DNA of 64,000 nucleotides from Clostridia bacterium (GCA_017399305.1 JAFQDK010000042.1:105198-169197); one strand, 5' to 3'. Numbered from the stretch's first letter, positions 43,852-53,224 are shown. Numbers and translations: made by a program. The notes: generated by a model not told the origin, from the sequence alone.

Positions 43852-44080
43852 CAAAAAGAAACTCCCTCACCAAAAGGAGAGGGAGATGCTAACCACCTTT
43901 TGCGCATACAATCATATGGCTCTCTTGTAACGGTGAGAATCCGTCATTTGCTACATTGTCGCAAATGCACTCCGAAGTGATTTTCGCATCGGTACTACTC
44001 GCGTCGGGCTTACACCGTCCCCAACTCGCTTGTGCTTTCGTATCCGCGCTACTCTCTTCATCAACGCTTTGAATTTTTAC
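43852..44080 (-). promoter_or_regulatory. T-box leader of ileS (tRNA-Ile sensing)
   Basis: On the minus strand the leader has the Stem I landmarks GATGAAGAGAGTAG (near 44055), GAGTTGGGGACGGTG and GAAAATCACTTCGGAGTG. In the latter, ATC (43981-43979) is the likely isoleucine specifier. The T-box sequence at 43901-43886 reads AAAGGTGGTTAGCAT, a divergent form of the usual AGGGTGGNACCGCG that keeps the tRNA-end-pairing TGGT. A terminator hairpin CTCCCTC/GAGGGAG with a T-run follows (43885-43852). Uncharged tRNA(Ile) should favour read-through. Confidence 0.85.
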
Positions 44081-44086
44081 CTGTAT

Positions 44087-44115
44087 AATATATCATAAGG
44101 AAAAAAGTTTGTCAA
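44087..44115 (-). promoter_or_regulatory. Promoter of the ileS T-box transcript
   Basis: Minus-strand TTGACA (44115-44110) and TATATT (44092-44087) have a 17-base spacer, giving a start near 44080 at the edge of the T-box. Confidence 0.75.
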
Positions 44116-44215
44116 GTATAAAGTGAAATTAATGCTTTTTGTTCCAGATGTATTGCATTGCTGGCTTTTTTATTTTAATATAATAGTGAAACAACATTTG
44201 AGGAGATAAAGCGGA

Positions 44216-46534
44216 ATGAAAAAACTGACACTGTTGATTTGTGCGCTGCTTACTTTTGCAATTCTTTGCATAGGTACTTTTGCAGCTGAAACGGTCATTT
44301 ATGAAAATGATTTTTCGGACCCTTCCACACTCTCCGATTTTACGCAGTTCCGTCACGCATGGGAGATAAAGGACGGCGGTCTTTATGCGACCTCTGTGCC
44401 GCTTATTGAAAGCGCGAACGATGATTCCTCGCATATAATTTACAATTCAAATGAGGATCTCGCTGACTATATTGTTGAAGTGGACTGTATGAATGTGCAG
44501 AGCTATACCGGACTTCTTTTGCGCACACAGCTTTCAAAAGTCAGTCACGCCAGAAATGCCACCGGCGGATATTTTGCGTACTGTGGAAAGGATGCAAACA
44601 AGGGTGCATTCGGTCATGCTACAGATAACGGTAAATGGGGCGGCGAAATTGTTGGCGGACCAGTTTTATTTGAAAAGGGTACTAATGTTCACATTAAGGC
44701 AATTGTAAAAGGCGATTTTATCAGTGTCGAAATGACCAACCTTGCAATAAATGAGGTTTTTTTTCATTATAACTATGGCGTTGGCTCAAATGCGAACCAC
44801 ACTATATGGAATGAAGGTACTGTAGGATTTCGTACCCTCACCACCGAAGCTTATTTTGACAATTTAAAAATCACAACTGCAAACGAGGTAGAGATTCCGG
44901 ACAACACTCCTGTAGAAGATTATAAGGAAGGTATATCTTTCGCAGAGGATACGGGCAGATATATGCTTGCAAAGGATTTATCCGAAATGCCACTCACCCT
45001 TGAGGCGACAGTGTACTTTCCATACAGCATTTCCGCCAACACCGACAATGTCATTTTAGGTAACTACCGCCATCCGTCAAAAGGATTTATCTTCCGTATA
45101 AACAAGGGCGGGCATCCCAACATAACATTTTATATAGGTCAGAGCACGATAAACACTTACACCTTTTCAGGCGTAAGTGTTTATCGTGGCAAAAAAACGC
45201 ATGTTGCAATCGCTTTGGATACAGAAAACTCTCTTGTTCATTGCTACATTGACGGTACTCTCAAGCAGTCCCTTGAGCTTGCTGTAAATCCTAAGGATTA
45301 TTCTGCAGAAGATCTTAATTTAGGCACCGACCACCGTGAGGCTAATACCTTTTTATTTAAAGGCTCACTTATTAACCTTGCATGTTACTCGGATATGCGC
45401 ACCGCAGAGGAAATCAAAGCAGATGTGTCCTCCTACGGCAAAGATGACCTCACGCTTCGTTATGACCTTACAAATGCTAGCTACGGTGAAAATATAACCG
45501 ACCTGTCCGGAAACGGAATTGACGCGATTTATGAGCAGTACTGGTATAACAGCATCAAAAACATAACCGATTATGCGTATTCTATTGCGGTTGTCGGAGA
45601 CTCTCAGCATAGTGCAAAGAATCAGCCCGAAGTCGTTGCTAAGATGTTCGATTGGATAAAAGCAAATGCAGAGAAAAGAAAGATGGCATTTATGGTGTGT
45701 GTTGGCGATTTCACGAATGACAACACCGATGCTGAGTGGACAACTACATTGCAGAATATAGCAAGGCTTGACGGAGTTCTTCCTTATGCGCTCGCAATAG
45801 GCAATCACGACGGCACAGCGCAAAACTATACCTCAAGGTTTACCGGTACGGAATATGAAAAGGCTATCGGAAATAACTACTACTCAAACTATACAAATTC
45901 ATATCAGTATTTTAAGGTGGGCGATATAAATTATATAGCAATCACGCTTGACTACAGTCCCTCTAATACGGAAATTGAATGGGCAAAGAAGATAGCTGCA
46001 GAAAATCCGTATCACAGAGTTATTCTTGTTACGCATTCAAATATCAATGCGAGAGGCGAAACAACATCCTTATGGAATAAACTTATAAAGGATTGTCCCA
46101 ATATTGAGATGGTACTTTCGGGACATTATATCAATGACAAAATTGTAATGACGGAGTTGAAAGGTGTGGCAGGCAATACCGTACATAATTTTATGATTAA
46201 CGGTCAGTCGGTTGATGCTACACGCATTCATAACGGTGAAGAAGCCGCAGGGCTTGTTGCAATGCTCTATTTTGACGAAAGCGGACGAAACCTCACGGTT
46301 GAGTATTATTCGACCTCGCTGAACAAGTATTTTATGGAGTGTAATCAATTTTCAACTACTATCGGTAATGTTGCAGGCGATGTCGACTATGACGGAGCAT
46401 TGGGGCTTGACGATGTATTAAAAATGATTAGAGCTTTGTTAAACAATAATGTTTGTTATAACGGCGATATGAATAACGATATACAGTTTGATCTGAGCGA
46501 TGTTATGTGTGCGTTGAATGACATTTTAAAATAG
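44216..46534 (+). CDS. Secreted metallophosphoesterase with LamG-like and dockerin domains
   Basis: The 772-residue protein has a signal peptide (about 1-23), a first beta-sandwich (about 27-225), a LamG/concanavalin-like domain (about 240-425; DTENSLVHCYIDGTLKQSLE), and a calcineurin-like phosphoesterase (about 455-700) with VVGDSQHS, VGDFTND, AIGNHDG, LVTHSN and GHYIND. A C-terminal type I dockerin (about 712-772) has two Ca-binding repeats, GDVDYDGALGLDD and GDMNNDIQFDLSD. A dockerin implies docking to a cohesin scaffold, though none lies in this window. The last histidine motif is GHYIN instead of GHxH. Substrate unknown; start preceded by GAGGAG. Confidence 0.88.
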   Translation: MKKLTLLICALLTFAILCIGTFAAETVIYENDFSDPSTLSDFTQFRHAWEIKDGGLYATSVPLIESANDDSSHIIYNSNEDLADYIVEVDCMNVQSYTGLLLRTQLSKVSHARNATGGYFAYCGKDANKGAFGHATDNGKWGGEIVGGPVLFEKGTNVHIKAIVKGDFISVEMTNLAINEVFFHYNYGVGSNANHTIWNEGTVGFRTLTTEAYFDNLKITTANEVEIPDNTPVEDYKEGISFAEDTGRYMLAKDLSEMPLTLEATVYFPYSISANTDNVILGNYRHPSKGFIFRINKGGHPNITFYIGQSTINTYTFSGVSVYRGKKTHVAIALDTENSLVHCYIDGTLKQSLELAVNPKDYSAEDLNLGTDHREANTFLFKGSLINLACYSDMRTAEEIKADVSSYGKDDLTLRYDLTNASYGENITDLSGNGIDAIYEQYWYNSIKNITDYAYSIAVVGDSQHSAKNQPEVVAKMFDWIKANAEKRKMAFMVCVGDFTNDNTDAEWTTTLQNIARLDGVLPYALAIGNHDGTAQNYTSRFTGTEYEKAIGNNYYSNYTNSYQYFKVGDINYIAITLDYSPSNTEIEWAKKIAAENPYHRVILVTHSNINARGETTSLWNKLIKDCPNIEMVLSGHYINDKIVMTELKGVAGNTVHNFMINGQSVDATRIHNGEEAAGLVAMLYFDESGRNLTVEYYSTSLNKYFMECNQFSTTIGNVAGDVDYDGALGLDDVLKMIRALLNNNVCYNGDMNNDIQFDLSDVMCALNDILK

Positions 46535-46883
46535 GAAAATGCCCAACCGAAAGCGTCGGGTTGCTAAGTACATAAAAACCAAGCGGTGTAACTATTGCAG
46601 TTGCACCGCTTGGTCCATTTCTGTGCACTTTTTTCATTGCCTGTCTCATCCTTTAGAGCAAGTAGTTTCTTCTTGGCAGGTACACCGTCAATAATTGAGA
46701 ATAGCGAAAAGCAGATATGGCTTAAATACATACTTCCAAACATTTTTTATTCTTGGATTCGGCATTTTTCTCCCATACAAGCATAAAAAAGCACCCAGGT
46801 TATTCATATAGAATAACCTGGGTGTACTCGATATCTTTTTCTGATTAGGGTTATTGCTAACCCTTGGCACATGCGTTTATATC
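46535..46883. other. Intergenic region with three inverted repeats
   Basis: No supported gene. CAACCGA (46544-46550) pairs imperfectly with TCGGGTTG (46556-46563). ACCAAGCGGTGTAACT (46578-46593) pairs over 16 bp with AGTTGCACCGCTTGGT (46599-46614) with one G-U. CACCCAGGTTATTC (46792-46805) pairs perfectly with GAATAACCTGGGTG (46811-46824). On the minus strand, bases 46690-46600 can be read as DGVPAKKKLLALKDETG, a plausible but unassignable coding remnant. Confidence 0.5.
46785..46824 (-). terminator. Terminator after the SLH-GH43 gene
   Basis: A perfect 14-bp stem with loop ATATA is followed on the minus strand by CTTTTTTATG. It lies 60 bases after the gene's stop codon. Confidence 0.85.
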
Positions 46884-48863
46884 TTATTCGCCTGAGGGCG
46901 CTTTTGTATAATCGGCTGTGGAGCGTGCTTCACCGAAATAGGGGAATCCTGTTTCGTCAAATGTGAAAGGCTGAACGCCGAGCTTACGTCCGCTCGACTG
47001 GAAGTGATATGCAAGCCAGTACTGTGTGCCGTCGGGAGACTTGAATACCGAGCAGTGACCGGGAGCAGCTATGTCGCCGGAAGCAGTAAATACAGCTTCT
47101 TTGTGCTTGGTCCAGCTTGGCTTTGAAAGAACATCATCGCCGGTGAGTTCAAGAATACCGAGAGAGTAGTATGGGGAAGTAACAGTGTTTGCACTGTAGA
47201 GCAGGAAGAGTCTTCCGTCGGGAGATTCAAAGGTGAAAGGACCTTCGTTGATGCTACCGTTCATTGTTTCAAATTCATAAGTGGGGGTAGCGATTACGGT
47301 TACGCGCTCGGCATCGATGGTCCATGGATTTGTGAGTTTTGCAACAGAAATAATATTTCCGCTGCGGATACGTGCGAATGCAATATAGTTTACACCCTTA
47401 TAGGTGAAAGGATGCGCGTCGATTGCCCAGATATCGGGATCGAGGAATGCCTTGAACTTGTATTCGCCGTACGGATCGCTACTAGTTGCTTCAAGACAGA
47501 AAAGACGGATAGATGCAGAAGCTTTGTCGCCTTTGTCTTCCATCGAAGTTGCACCACTTGCGTAGATGTACCATTTGCCGTCCATCTTCTTAAGCTCAGG
47601 TGCGTAAAGCTTGTGCTTAATCTCCTTGTCTTCGCCGGCTACATAAAGCTCCTTGCCTTCTGCAGTGGCAAGACCTGCAAGTGTTTTTGAGCGGTAGAGG
47701 ATAACACGGTCATTCTTAGGTGCAGAATAAAGTGCATAATAATACTCTGTTTCGTTATCGTAAAGAATGCATGGGTCGCCGGACTGACCTTCGCTGCGCA
47801 GAGGATTTGCAATAAGTGCGCCGGAAAATGAGTCTTCATTTGTGAGCGACTGTTCAGGCTTGCCTTCGATGTATTCAGCGATAAAGTAGTTTGCAACACG
47901 GCGGAGCCATGTGTTTGAAGCGCCGACAATTGCCATGGATGTGCCATCAATAGAAATTGCAACCTGATCTGCCTCAAGCGTATCAATTACAGCAGATATC
48001 GGGCGGTTGGTCTCGCCGACTGTGATTTCGTTTGCCACAGCGGCTTGGTCATCGGTGACAACGGGTGGCTTGATGCCGTATGCTGATTCAACAGCGGATG
48101 CAATATTGTTGGCAATAAGCTTTTCGCTTGCAGATGCCTCAACGCTTACAACGATAACATATTTCGTTACAGAAACGCCGCCGATGGTAAGACCGCCTGT
48201 CACTTCGGGAATGCCTGTGACACTTGCCATAAGTTCAGCACTGACAGTGCCGCTCTTTACAAGACTGTCGCAGATTTTGTCGCCGCTCTTAACCGTTGCG
48301 GTAAGTGCGCGGTAGCAAATTATAAAAGCGTCGCCGCGCTTGAAGTTTGCATTTGGAGTTGTGGAGTCAATGAGACCTGCACTCTGTGCAAGTGTGTACG
48401 GATTGCTCCAGATAAAGTCGCCACTGCCATCGTTCTTATCGACATAGCCAAGCACGCGGAGGATTGCAGTGAGAAATGCCGCATCGCTCATAGCCCCGTC
48501 GGGATTGAACTTGGTTGCGCTGACACCCTGTGTGATTCCGTTTGCAAAGGCATAGCTGATATAGGGGACAGCCCACGCCGCAAGGTCGGTGAAAGGATGA
48601 GCGTTTGTCTCTTGAGTAGCTGCTTTTTCAGCGCCGAGGAAACGAACAACCTGCGTGATTGACTGCGCACGGGTAAGGCTGCCATCAAGATCAAAATTGA
48701 CGCTGCCGTCGGCATTGTTGCCGACACCTGCAAGCAGTCCGAGCTTGTGGAGCGCATTTGCAGCTTCTGCAGCTGTAATGCTTTCTGCGGCAGAAACAGC
48801 AGGGATTGCAGTTGCAATCATCATGATTGCAAGAAGCAGTGTAAGAATCTTTTTGAAAGTCAT
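46884..48863 (-). CDS. SLH-domain glycoside hydrolase, GH43-like
   Basis: The 659-residue protein has a signal peptide (about 1-25), N-terminal SLH domains (about 27-220; LTRAQSITQVVRFLG, FANGITQGVSATKFNPDGAM), an intermediate domain with EITVGETNRP (about 225-340), and a GH43-type five-bladed propeller (about 365-650). Propeller marks include GDPCILYDNETEYYY with the base aspartate, APELKKMDGKWYIYAS, DAHPFTYKGVNY and NEGPFTF with the acid glutamate. GH43 enzymes cut arabinan, xylan or related plant polymers. SLH placement would display it on the surface. The substrate is not determinable by eye. Confidence 0.85.
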   Translation of the reverse strand: MTFKKILTLLLAIMMIATAIPAVSAAESITAAEAANALHKLGLLAGVGNNADGSVNFDLDGSLTRAQSITQVVRFLGAEKAATQETNAHPFTDLAAWAVPYISYAFANGITQGVSATKFNPDGAMSDAAFLTAILRVLGYVDKNDGSGDFIWSNPYTLAQSAGLIDSTTPNANFKRGDAFIICYRALTATVKSGDKICDSLVKSGTVSAELMASVTGIPEVTGGLTIGGVSVTKYVIVVSVEASASEKLIANNIASAVESAYGIKPPVVTDDQAAVANEITVGETNRPISAVIDTLEADQVAISIDGTSMAIVGASNTWLRRVANYFIAEYIEGKPEQSLTNEDSFSGALIANPLRSEGQSGDPCILYDNETEYYYALYSAPKNDRVILYRSKTLAGLATAEGKELYVAGEDKEIKHKLYAPELKKMDGKWYIYASGATSMEDKGDKASASIRLFCLEATSSDPYGEYKFKAFLDPDIWAIDAHPFTYKGVNYIAFARIRSGNIISVAKLTNPWTIDAERVTVIATPTYEFETMNGSINEGPFTFESPDGRLFLLYSANTVTSPYYSLGILELTGDDVLSKPSWTKHKEAVFTASGDIAAPGHCSVFKSPDGTQYWLAYHFQSSGRKLGVQPFTFDETGFPYFGEARSTADYTKAPSGE

Positions 48864-48953
48864 GATTTTTCTCCTTTATTATAGGATGTAACTATATTTT
48901 ACAATAAAATTATCGTTTCGTAAATGTTAAATAGAAGTTTAATTGTATAAAAA

Positions 48954-48980
48954 ATAGAGGGCAGATTGACTGCCCTCTAT
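48954..48980 (-). terminator. Terminator after the M23-like gene
   Basis: ATAGAGGGCA-gattgac-TGCCCTCTAT is followed by a T-run on the minus strand, six bases after the gene's stop. Confidence 0.85.
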
Positions 48981-48985
48981 AAAAA

Positions 48986-50662
48986 TTACTGTTTGAATGT
49001 GATTCCAACATCTCCGGTGTCGTCACCGTCGGTATCGCTCCAGAGCAGGTCGTATGCACAGACAGGAACATCATATACAGTGAGACGGTAATGGAGGGTT
49101 GAGCCGTCGGTAAATCCGCTGTCGCTGACTTTACCTGCGATAACAGAACCCTTGGTTACTATATCGCCCTTGTTTACCTTGACGTCATCAACATTGTGAT
49201 ACCAGCTGATAAGACCGTAGCCGTGGCTTATAGCAACTGCTGTGCCGGCATATGCGGTGTTACCAACATAAACTACCTCACCGTTCATTGTTGCAAGCAC
49301 GTTTTCGGAGGTGCTCATTGTATAGTCGATACCCTTGTTGGTGTATGCTTCGCGTGTAGAAGAAATGGTTCTCTTAACACCGTAACCTCTTACACTGATG
49401 TCATTGCCGTCGGGGTCAACAAAGGATGTGTTGTCAAAATGACGTACAGTAAAGTCGCTTTCTGCAAGGACTCCGGCAACCATTTCGTCATATGCCGCGA
49501 GTGTATCTTCTGTACGGGTAGCGTTGACTCTCGCCTGGCTTACTGCAAAGTCCTTGCCCACGCCAAACTTTTTAGATTCAATAACCATGGTGAGCGTGTG
49601 CTCGGCACCTTCGTATGTAAACTTGAGTGTATATTCACCAGCGGCGGTATCGTATGATGTGGGCAGTATCGCGTAAGAATGTTTGCCCTCAACAAAGAAT
49701 TTGGGAGTGATAGCCTTGCCGTCGTGTGTAAGCTCAGGTGTGATGGAAACAGAAATGTTTTCGGGGTCATCAATGCCTATTGCGGTGATAAATGCAAGGT
49801 CGCCGGGGACGAACTTCTCATAATCCTCAGCACCTTCGCCGCTGTATGCGATAAGGAATTCGGGTTGTGCCTCTACATTAAGCGCGAAAGAGTAGCTTGC
49901 TTTACCGCCGGACATTACTTCTTCTGTGCCGAGCCAAGAAGCATCAATATCAATGGTGAGTTCAGGATACTTCTTTGTGTCAACGGCTGTAATCTCGTCG
50001 TAATTGCCGTTGTAAAGAGTTTCGCCGGCATTGTTTTTTACGGTGATGTTGAATGTGTCGGGCTTTCTTGAAAACTCAAATGAAAGTCCGTTTTCGCTGG
50101 TGAATTCGCCTGCATTTTCTGTCGTATCGGAAACGGTGGATGCAAGGTCTTTTTCGCCAAGAGTTCTGTATGCCCATTCATAGCTGCTTGGAAGAATGGT
50201 GTTTGTACCGTTTACAAGAGTCGGAAGATACGCCTCTTCATAAACGCTCTGTGCATATTTAGTTTCAAGGAACTCAGCCGCATCAGCTTCGTTTACCATG
50301 AAGGCAGCGCCTGTTGAATCGAGGTAATATACTGCAGCGGTGTTCTTGGAGAAATAATAGCGATTATCTGTGGTTCGCTTTCCCTCAGTGAATGTGACAA
50401 CATAGTTTTCAGCATCCATAAGACCTGCGGGCAGACCTTCAACCTTGATAGCGTTTTCATTTATTCTTGCAAAAAGTGTTGCAATGTCACTGTCTGACTC
50501 AGCCTCATATGTTTTACCTGCGAGGTCTTTTATAATAATATCTGTAGCGGTGTTTGCAGATACAGGGGTTTTACTTACGTGTAAATAATTTGCAACGCCG
50601 ATATATGTAGGGATAAACAACAGTATGATCAGCAGTGCAGCAAGAAATCTGTTCTTTTTCAT
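48986..50662 (-). CDS. M23-like (LytM) protein with degenerate zinc site, SpoIIQ-like
   Basis: The 558-residue protein has an N-terminal membrane anchor (about 6-26), a long beta-rich extracytoplasmic region and a C-terminal M23/LytM domain (about 415-535). In active M23 peptidases the first metal motif is HxGxD and the last is HxH. Here they read N442-KGID and T522-LH524, so one zinc ligand and one catalytic histidine are replaced, while the central HGYGLISWYHN is retained. Bacillus SpoIIQ likewise lacks the first histidine and works as a scaffold. A structural role in sporulation or wall binding is therefore likelier than peptidase activity, as an inference. Confidence 0.8.
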   Translation of the reverse strand: MKKNRFLAALLIILLFIPTYIGVANYLHVSKTPVSANTATDIIIKDLAGKTYEAESDSDIATLFARINENAIKVEGLPAGLMDAENYVVTFTEGKRTTDNRYYFSKNTAAVYYLDSTGAAFMVNEADAAEFLETKYAQSVYEEAYLPTLVNGTNTILPSSYEWAYRTLGEKDLASTVSDTTENAGEFTSENGLSFEFSRKPDTFNITVKNNAGETLYNGNYDEITAVDTKKYPELTIDIDASWLGTEEVMSGGKASYSFALNVEAQPEFLIAYSGEGAEDYEKFVPGDLAFITAIGIDDPENISVSITPELTHDGKAITPKFFVEGKHSYAILPTSYDTAAGEYTLKFTYEGAEHTLTMVIESKKFGVGKDFAVSQARVNATRTEDTLAAYDEMVAGVLAESDFTVRHFDNTSFVDPDGNDISVRGYGVKRTISSTREAYTNKGIDYTMSTSENVLATMNGEVVYVGNTAYAGTAVAISHGYGLISWYHNVDDVKVNKGDIVTKGSVIAGKVSDSGFTDGSTLHYRLTVYDVPVCAYDLLWSDTDGDDTGDVGITFKQ

Positions 50663-50826
50663 TACAGTCCTCCGATATTAATATCCTTATTTTAGATTAT
50701 AACACAACTTTTTTCAAATTTGTAGTCTTTTTTTAAAATACTCAAAAATATTGGCGTAACAATTTTTTTCTTTCCTCATAATATGGTAGCGAGGGGGTGA
50801 AAAACCTTCTCGAAAGGAGAAACCTT

Positions 50827-50934
50827 ATGAACAACAACTGTCTTTGTAATCTTTTTGATAACAACTGCACCTGGATAATCATCATTGCACTTATTATCCT
50901 TCTCTTTGTTTGCAACAACGGCTGCGGCTGCTGA
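50827..50934 (+). CDS. Small Cys-rich single-TM peptide (35 aa)
   Basis: ATG 50827 with GGAG seven bases upstream encodes 35 residues: a Cys/Asn-rich head (NNNCLCNLFDNNC), a membrane helix (TWIIIIALIILLFV) and a CNNGCGC tail. A terminator follows at once. Short Cys-rich peptides of this kind occur widely in clostridial genomes and resemble small sporulation-associated membrane proteins of the YjcZ type, but the resemblance is compositional. Upstream, the sequence to 50663 is AT-rich with no other gene. Confidence 0.7.
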   Translation: MNNNCLCNLFDNNCTWIIIIALIILLFVCNNGCGC

Positions 50935-50950
50935 AGTCCATAATAATTTA

Positions 50951-50975
50951 AAGGCTGCCCTTTCGGGGCAGCCTT
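50951..50975. terminator. Terminator between convergent genes
   Basis: AAGGCTGCCC-tttcg-GGGCAGCCTT is followed by TGTTTATT. It can serve the small peptide and the minus-strand gene ending at 50978. Confidence 0.85.
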
Positions 50976-50977
50976 GT

Positions 50978-51748
50978 TTATTCTTCGGGTGCTTCAAATT
51001 CAAATATTGCGCGGAATACATCAAGACAGTATGCATGATATTCTTCGGTGCGCTTTTTGTTCCATAGCGAGGACATTGAACTCATTTCACGAACGCATAG
51101 CAGCGTGTCTTCTTCAAGGTTTTGAAGAATGGTGAAATGCTTTCCGAGAGGAGTGTCCTTAATGCGTATACTGTACTCGTCATATGCATTTTCGGGCACA
51201 TAGCCAAGCACATCCGACAGCTTCATAAATCCGGATAGCTTTTCGCCGTTGTCGTCAACTACATAAACACTTTCGTAGAGGTAGGGATCAAGCAGACAAA
51301 TGATAGTGTCGCCTGCCCACATATGTTGCTCAAAAGCCTTGTAGTTTGAGGAGAACATTTCATAATTTACAACCACAACGCCGCCAACATCTTCATTGGC
51401 TTCAAGATCTTCTTTTTTGCCCTGTATCTGCTCGTCTGAAAGGATATAGAGGTCAACAAGTTCTGCTTTGCTGTATCCGTCGCCGTTTTTGTCTGTTACA
51501 ACGGTAGACATCGCTTGCTTGAAGCTGCGAGCGTCGGTTTGCCCGAATTTGTATGGACCTGCGTACATGATGTAAATGTCAGAGTCTTCTCTCTGGCACA
51601 TCTGAAGCGTGCAGATAAGCAATACGATAGCGAAGAATCCAATGATTATTACTTTCCATTTGTGATGATACCAGAAGTTGTCAAGCTTTCGAAAAGCTTT
51701 TGAGCCGGGCTCATACACAGGGGTTATTTTTTCATCGCGTTCGTTCAT
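50978..51748 (-). CDS. Single-TM protein of unknown function coupled to a MATE exporter
   Basis: I recognise no family. The 256-residue protein has a charged N-terminal 30 residues with FRKLDNFWYHHKWK, one membrane helix (about 33-51) and a folded extracytoplasmic domain (about 55-256) with mixed strands and helices. A DKNGDGYSKAEL stretch resembles an EF-hand-like calcium loop, but it is single and unproven. Its start codon overlaps the stop of the MATE gene by four bases, so the two are translationally coupled and may work together. Confidence 0.75.
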   Translation of the reverse strand: MNERDEKITPVYEPGSKAFRKLDNFWYHHKWKVIIIGFFAIVLLICTLQMCQREDSDIYIMYAGPYKFGQTDARSFKQAMSTVVTDKNGDGYSKAELVDLYILSDEQIQGKKEDLEANEDVGGVVVVNYEMFSSNYKAFEQHMWAGDTIICLLDPYLYESVYVVDDNGEKLSGFMKLSDVLGYVPENAYDEYSIRIKDTPLGKHFTILQNLEEDTLLCVREMSSMSSLWNKKRTEEYHAYCLDVFRAIFEFEAPEE

Positions 51749-53124
51749 GCTTTTTTCTCCTTTCGTTCAAATCCATGTACCCAGTCCGAGTAGTTATAGT
51801 ATAGGAAGTATATAACAGAGCTGATTATCCATGTGATGGGATATGCCATGAAAATGTATTTTATATCACCTACAAAATGCATAATTGACATTACATATAT
51901 CAAACGCAGAACGCACCATACACCAAGCATGACAGACATAGGTACAACCGCTTTTCCTGCACCGCGGCATACCGCGGCGACAGAGTGTGAAAATGCGAGA
52001 AGAAAATAGAATGGAGCGGTGGTTCTTGCATGCATTGCACCAAGGCGTACAACTTCGCTTGCGTTATCAAACAGACCGATGAGGTTCGGCGCACAAATGT
52101 AGTAAACAATGCCGATGAGCTGAGCCAGAATAACTGCGGATAGTATTCCGAAGCGCGCACCCTGCTTTGCGCGGTCATATTGTTTTGCACCGAGGTTTTG
52201 ACCTACAAAGGTTGTTAGTGCCATGTTGAATCCGGTTATTGGTAAAAATGCGAATCCCTCGATTTTTGCTTGAGTGCCGAATGCTGCCATCGCCATTTTG
52301 CCAAAAGAGTTGACCTGAGATTGCAGCACAACATTGGCAAGACCGATAACGGAGTTTTGCACGCCTGACGGCAGACCGTATCGGATGATTTCTTTGAGTA
52401 TCTCCGGATAAAAGCGGAGCTTTTGAAAATATACTCTGAATTCAAAATCTTTTTTACACAGATAATTTAGACAAAGAACAACACTTGCCGCCTGTGATAT
52501 TACGGTTGCAAATGCCGCTGACCATACGCCCCATTTGAATACACCTACGAATAAAAGGTCTAATAAAACGTTGAGAATGGATGAAAATATGAGATAGTAA
52601 AGCGGTCTGCGGCTGTCGCCGAGGGCGTTCATAATGCCGCGGCAGACATTGTACATTGCCATTGCAAGCGCGCCTAAAAAGTAATAGCGGAAGTATTCTA
52701 TCGCCTGGGGAAGAACTTCGGGGTCAACGTTCATCCATTTTAAAAATGTTGGCGTAAAAAGTACGCCAAACACCGTTAAAAACAGACCGCTGACGATACC
52801 GAACAGCAAGTCGGTATGTATGGCATGCGAAACACGCTCTCGCTGACCGGCGCCAAAGTATCTTGAAATTACGATTCCTGCACCGATGGCAACACCCTCA
52901 AAAAAGCTTATCATCAAAAATATGAGATTTCCGGATGAGCTTACTGCAGCGAGTGCTTCAGTGCCGAGAAACTGCCCTACAATATATGTGTCGGCAGTGT
53001 TGTAAAGCTGTTGAAAAACCTGACTCAAAAATATCGGCAACGCAAATTTCAGAATGAGTAAATAAGGGCTACCTTTTGTCATGTCAAGCGACTGCCGAGA
53101 ATTAGAATGTGAAATAAAACGCAT
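51745..53124 (-). CDS. MATE-family efflux transporter
   Basis: The 459-residue protein has about twelve membrane helices in two halves, with the MATE features SLDMTKGSPYLLILKFALPI at the start, YNTADTYIVGQFLG in helix 2 and GINAL-like NVCRGIMNALGDSRRPL. Such proteins export cationic drugs or metabolites using Na+ or H+. Substrate is unknown. It is followed immediately by the single-TM gene at 50978. Confidence 0.92.
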   Translation of the reverse strand: MRFISHSNSRQSLDMTKGSPYLLILKFALPIFLSQVFQQLYNTADTYIVGQFLGTEALAAVSSSGNLIFLMISFFEGVAIGAGIVISRYFGAGQRERVSHAIHTDLLFGIVSGLFLTVFGVLFTPTFLKWMNVDPEVLPQAIEYFRYYFLGALAMAMYNVCRGIMNALGDSRRPLYYLIFSSILNVLLDLLFVGVFKWGVWSAAFATVISQAASVVLCLNYLCKKDFEFRVYFQKLRFYPEILKEIIRYGLPSGVQNSVIGLANVVLQSQVNSFGKMAMAAFGTQAKIEGFAFLPITGFNMALTTFVGQNLGAKQYDRAKQGARFGILSAVILAQLIGIVYYICAPNLIGLFDNASEVVRLGAMHARTTAPFYFLLAFSHSVAAVCRGAGKAVVPMSVMLGVWCVLRLIYVMSIMHFVGDIKYIFMAYPITWIISSVIYFLYYNYSDWVHGFERKEKKA

Positions 53125-53224
53125 TTTTGCGACCTCAGAAAAGGAATTATAATAAGTATATCACAAGTTATATGCCCGGTCAATAACGCAAATGAATTAG
53201 AGTTTACGACGTAGACACTAAATC

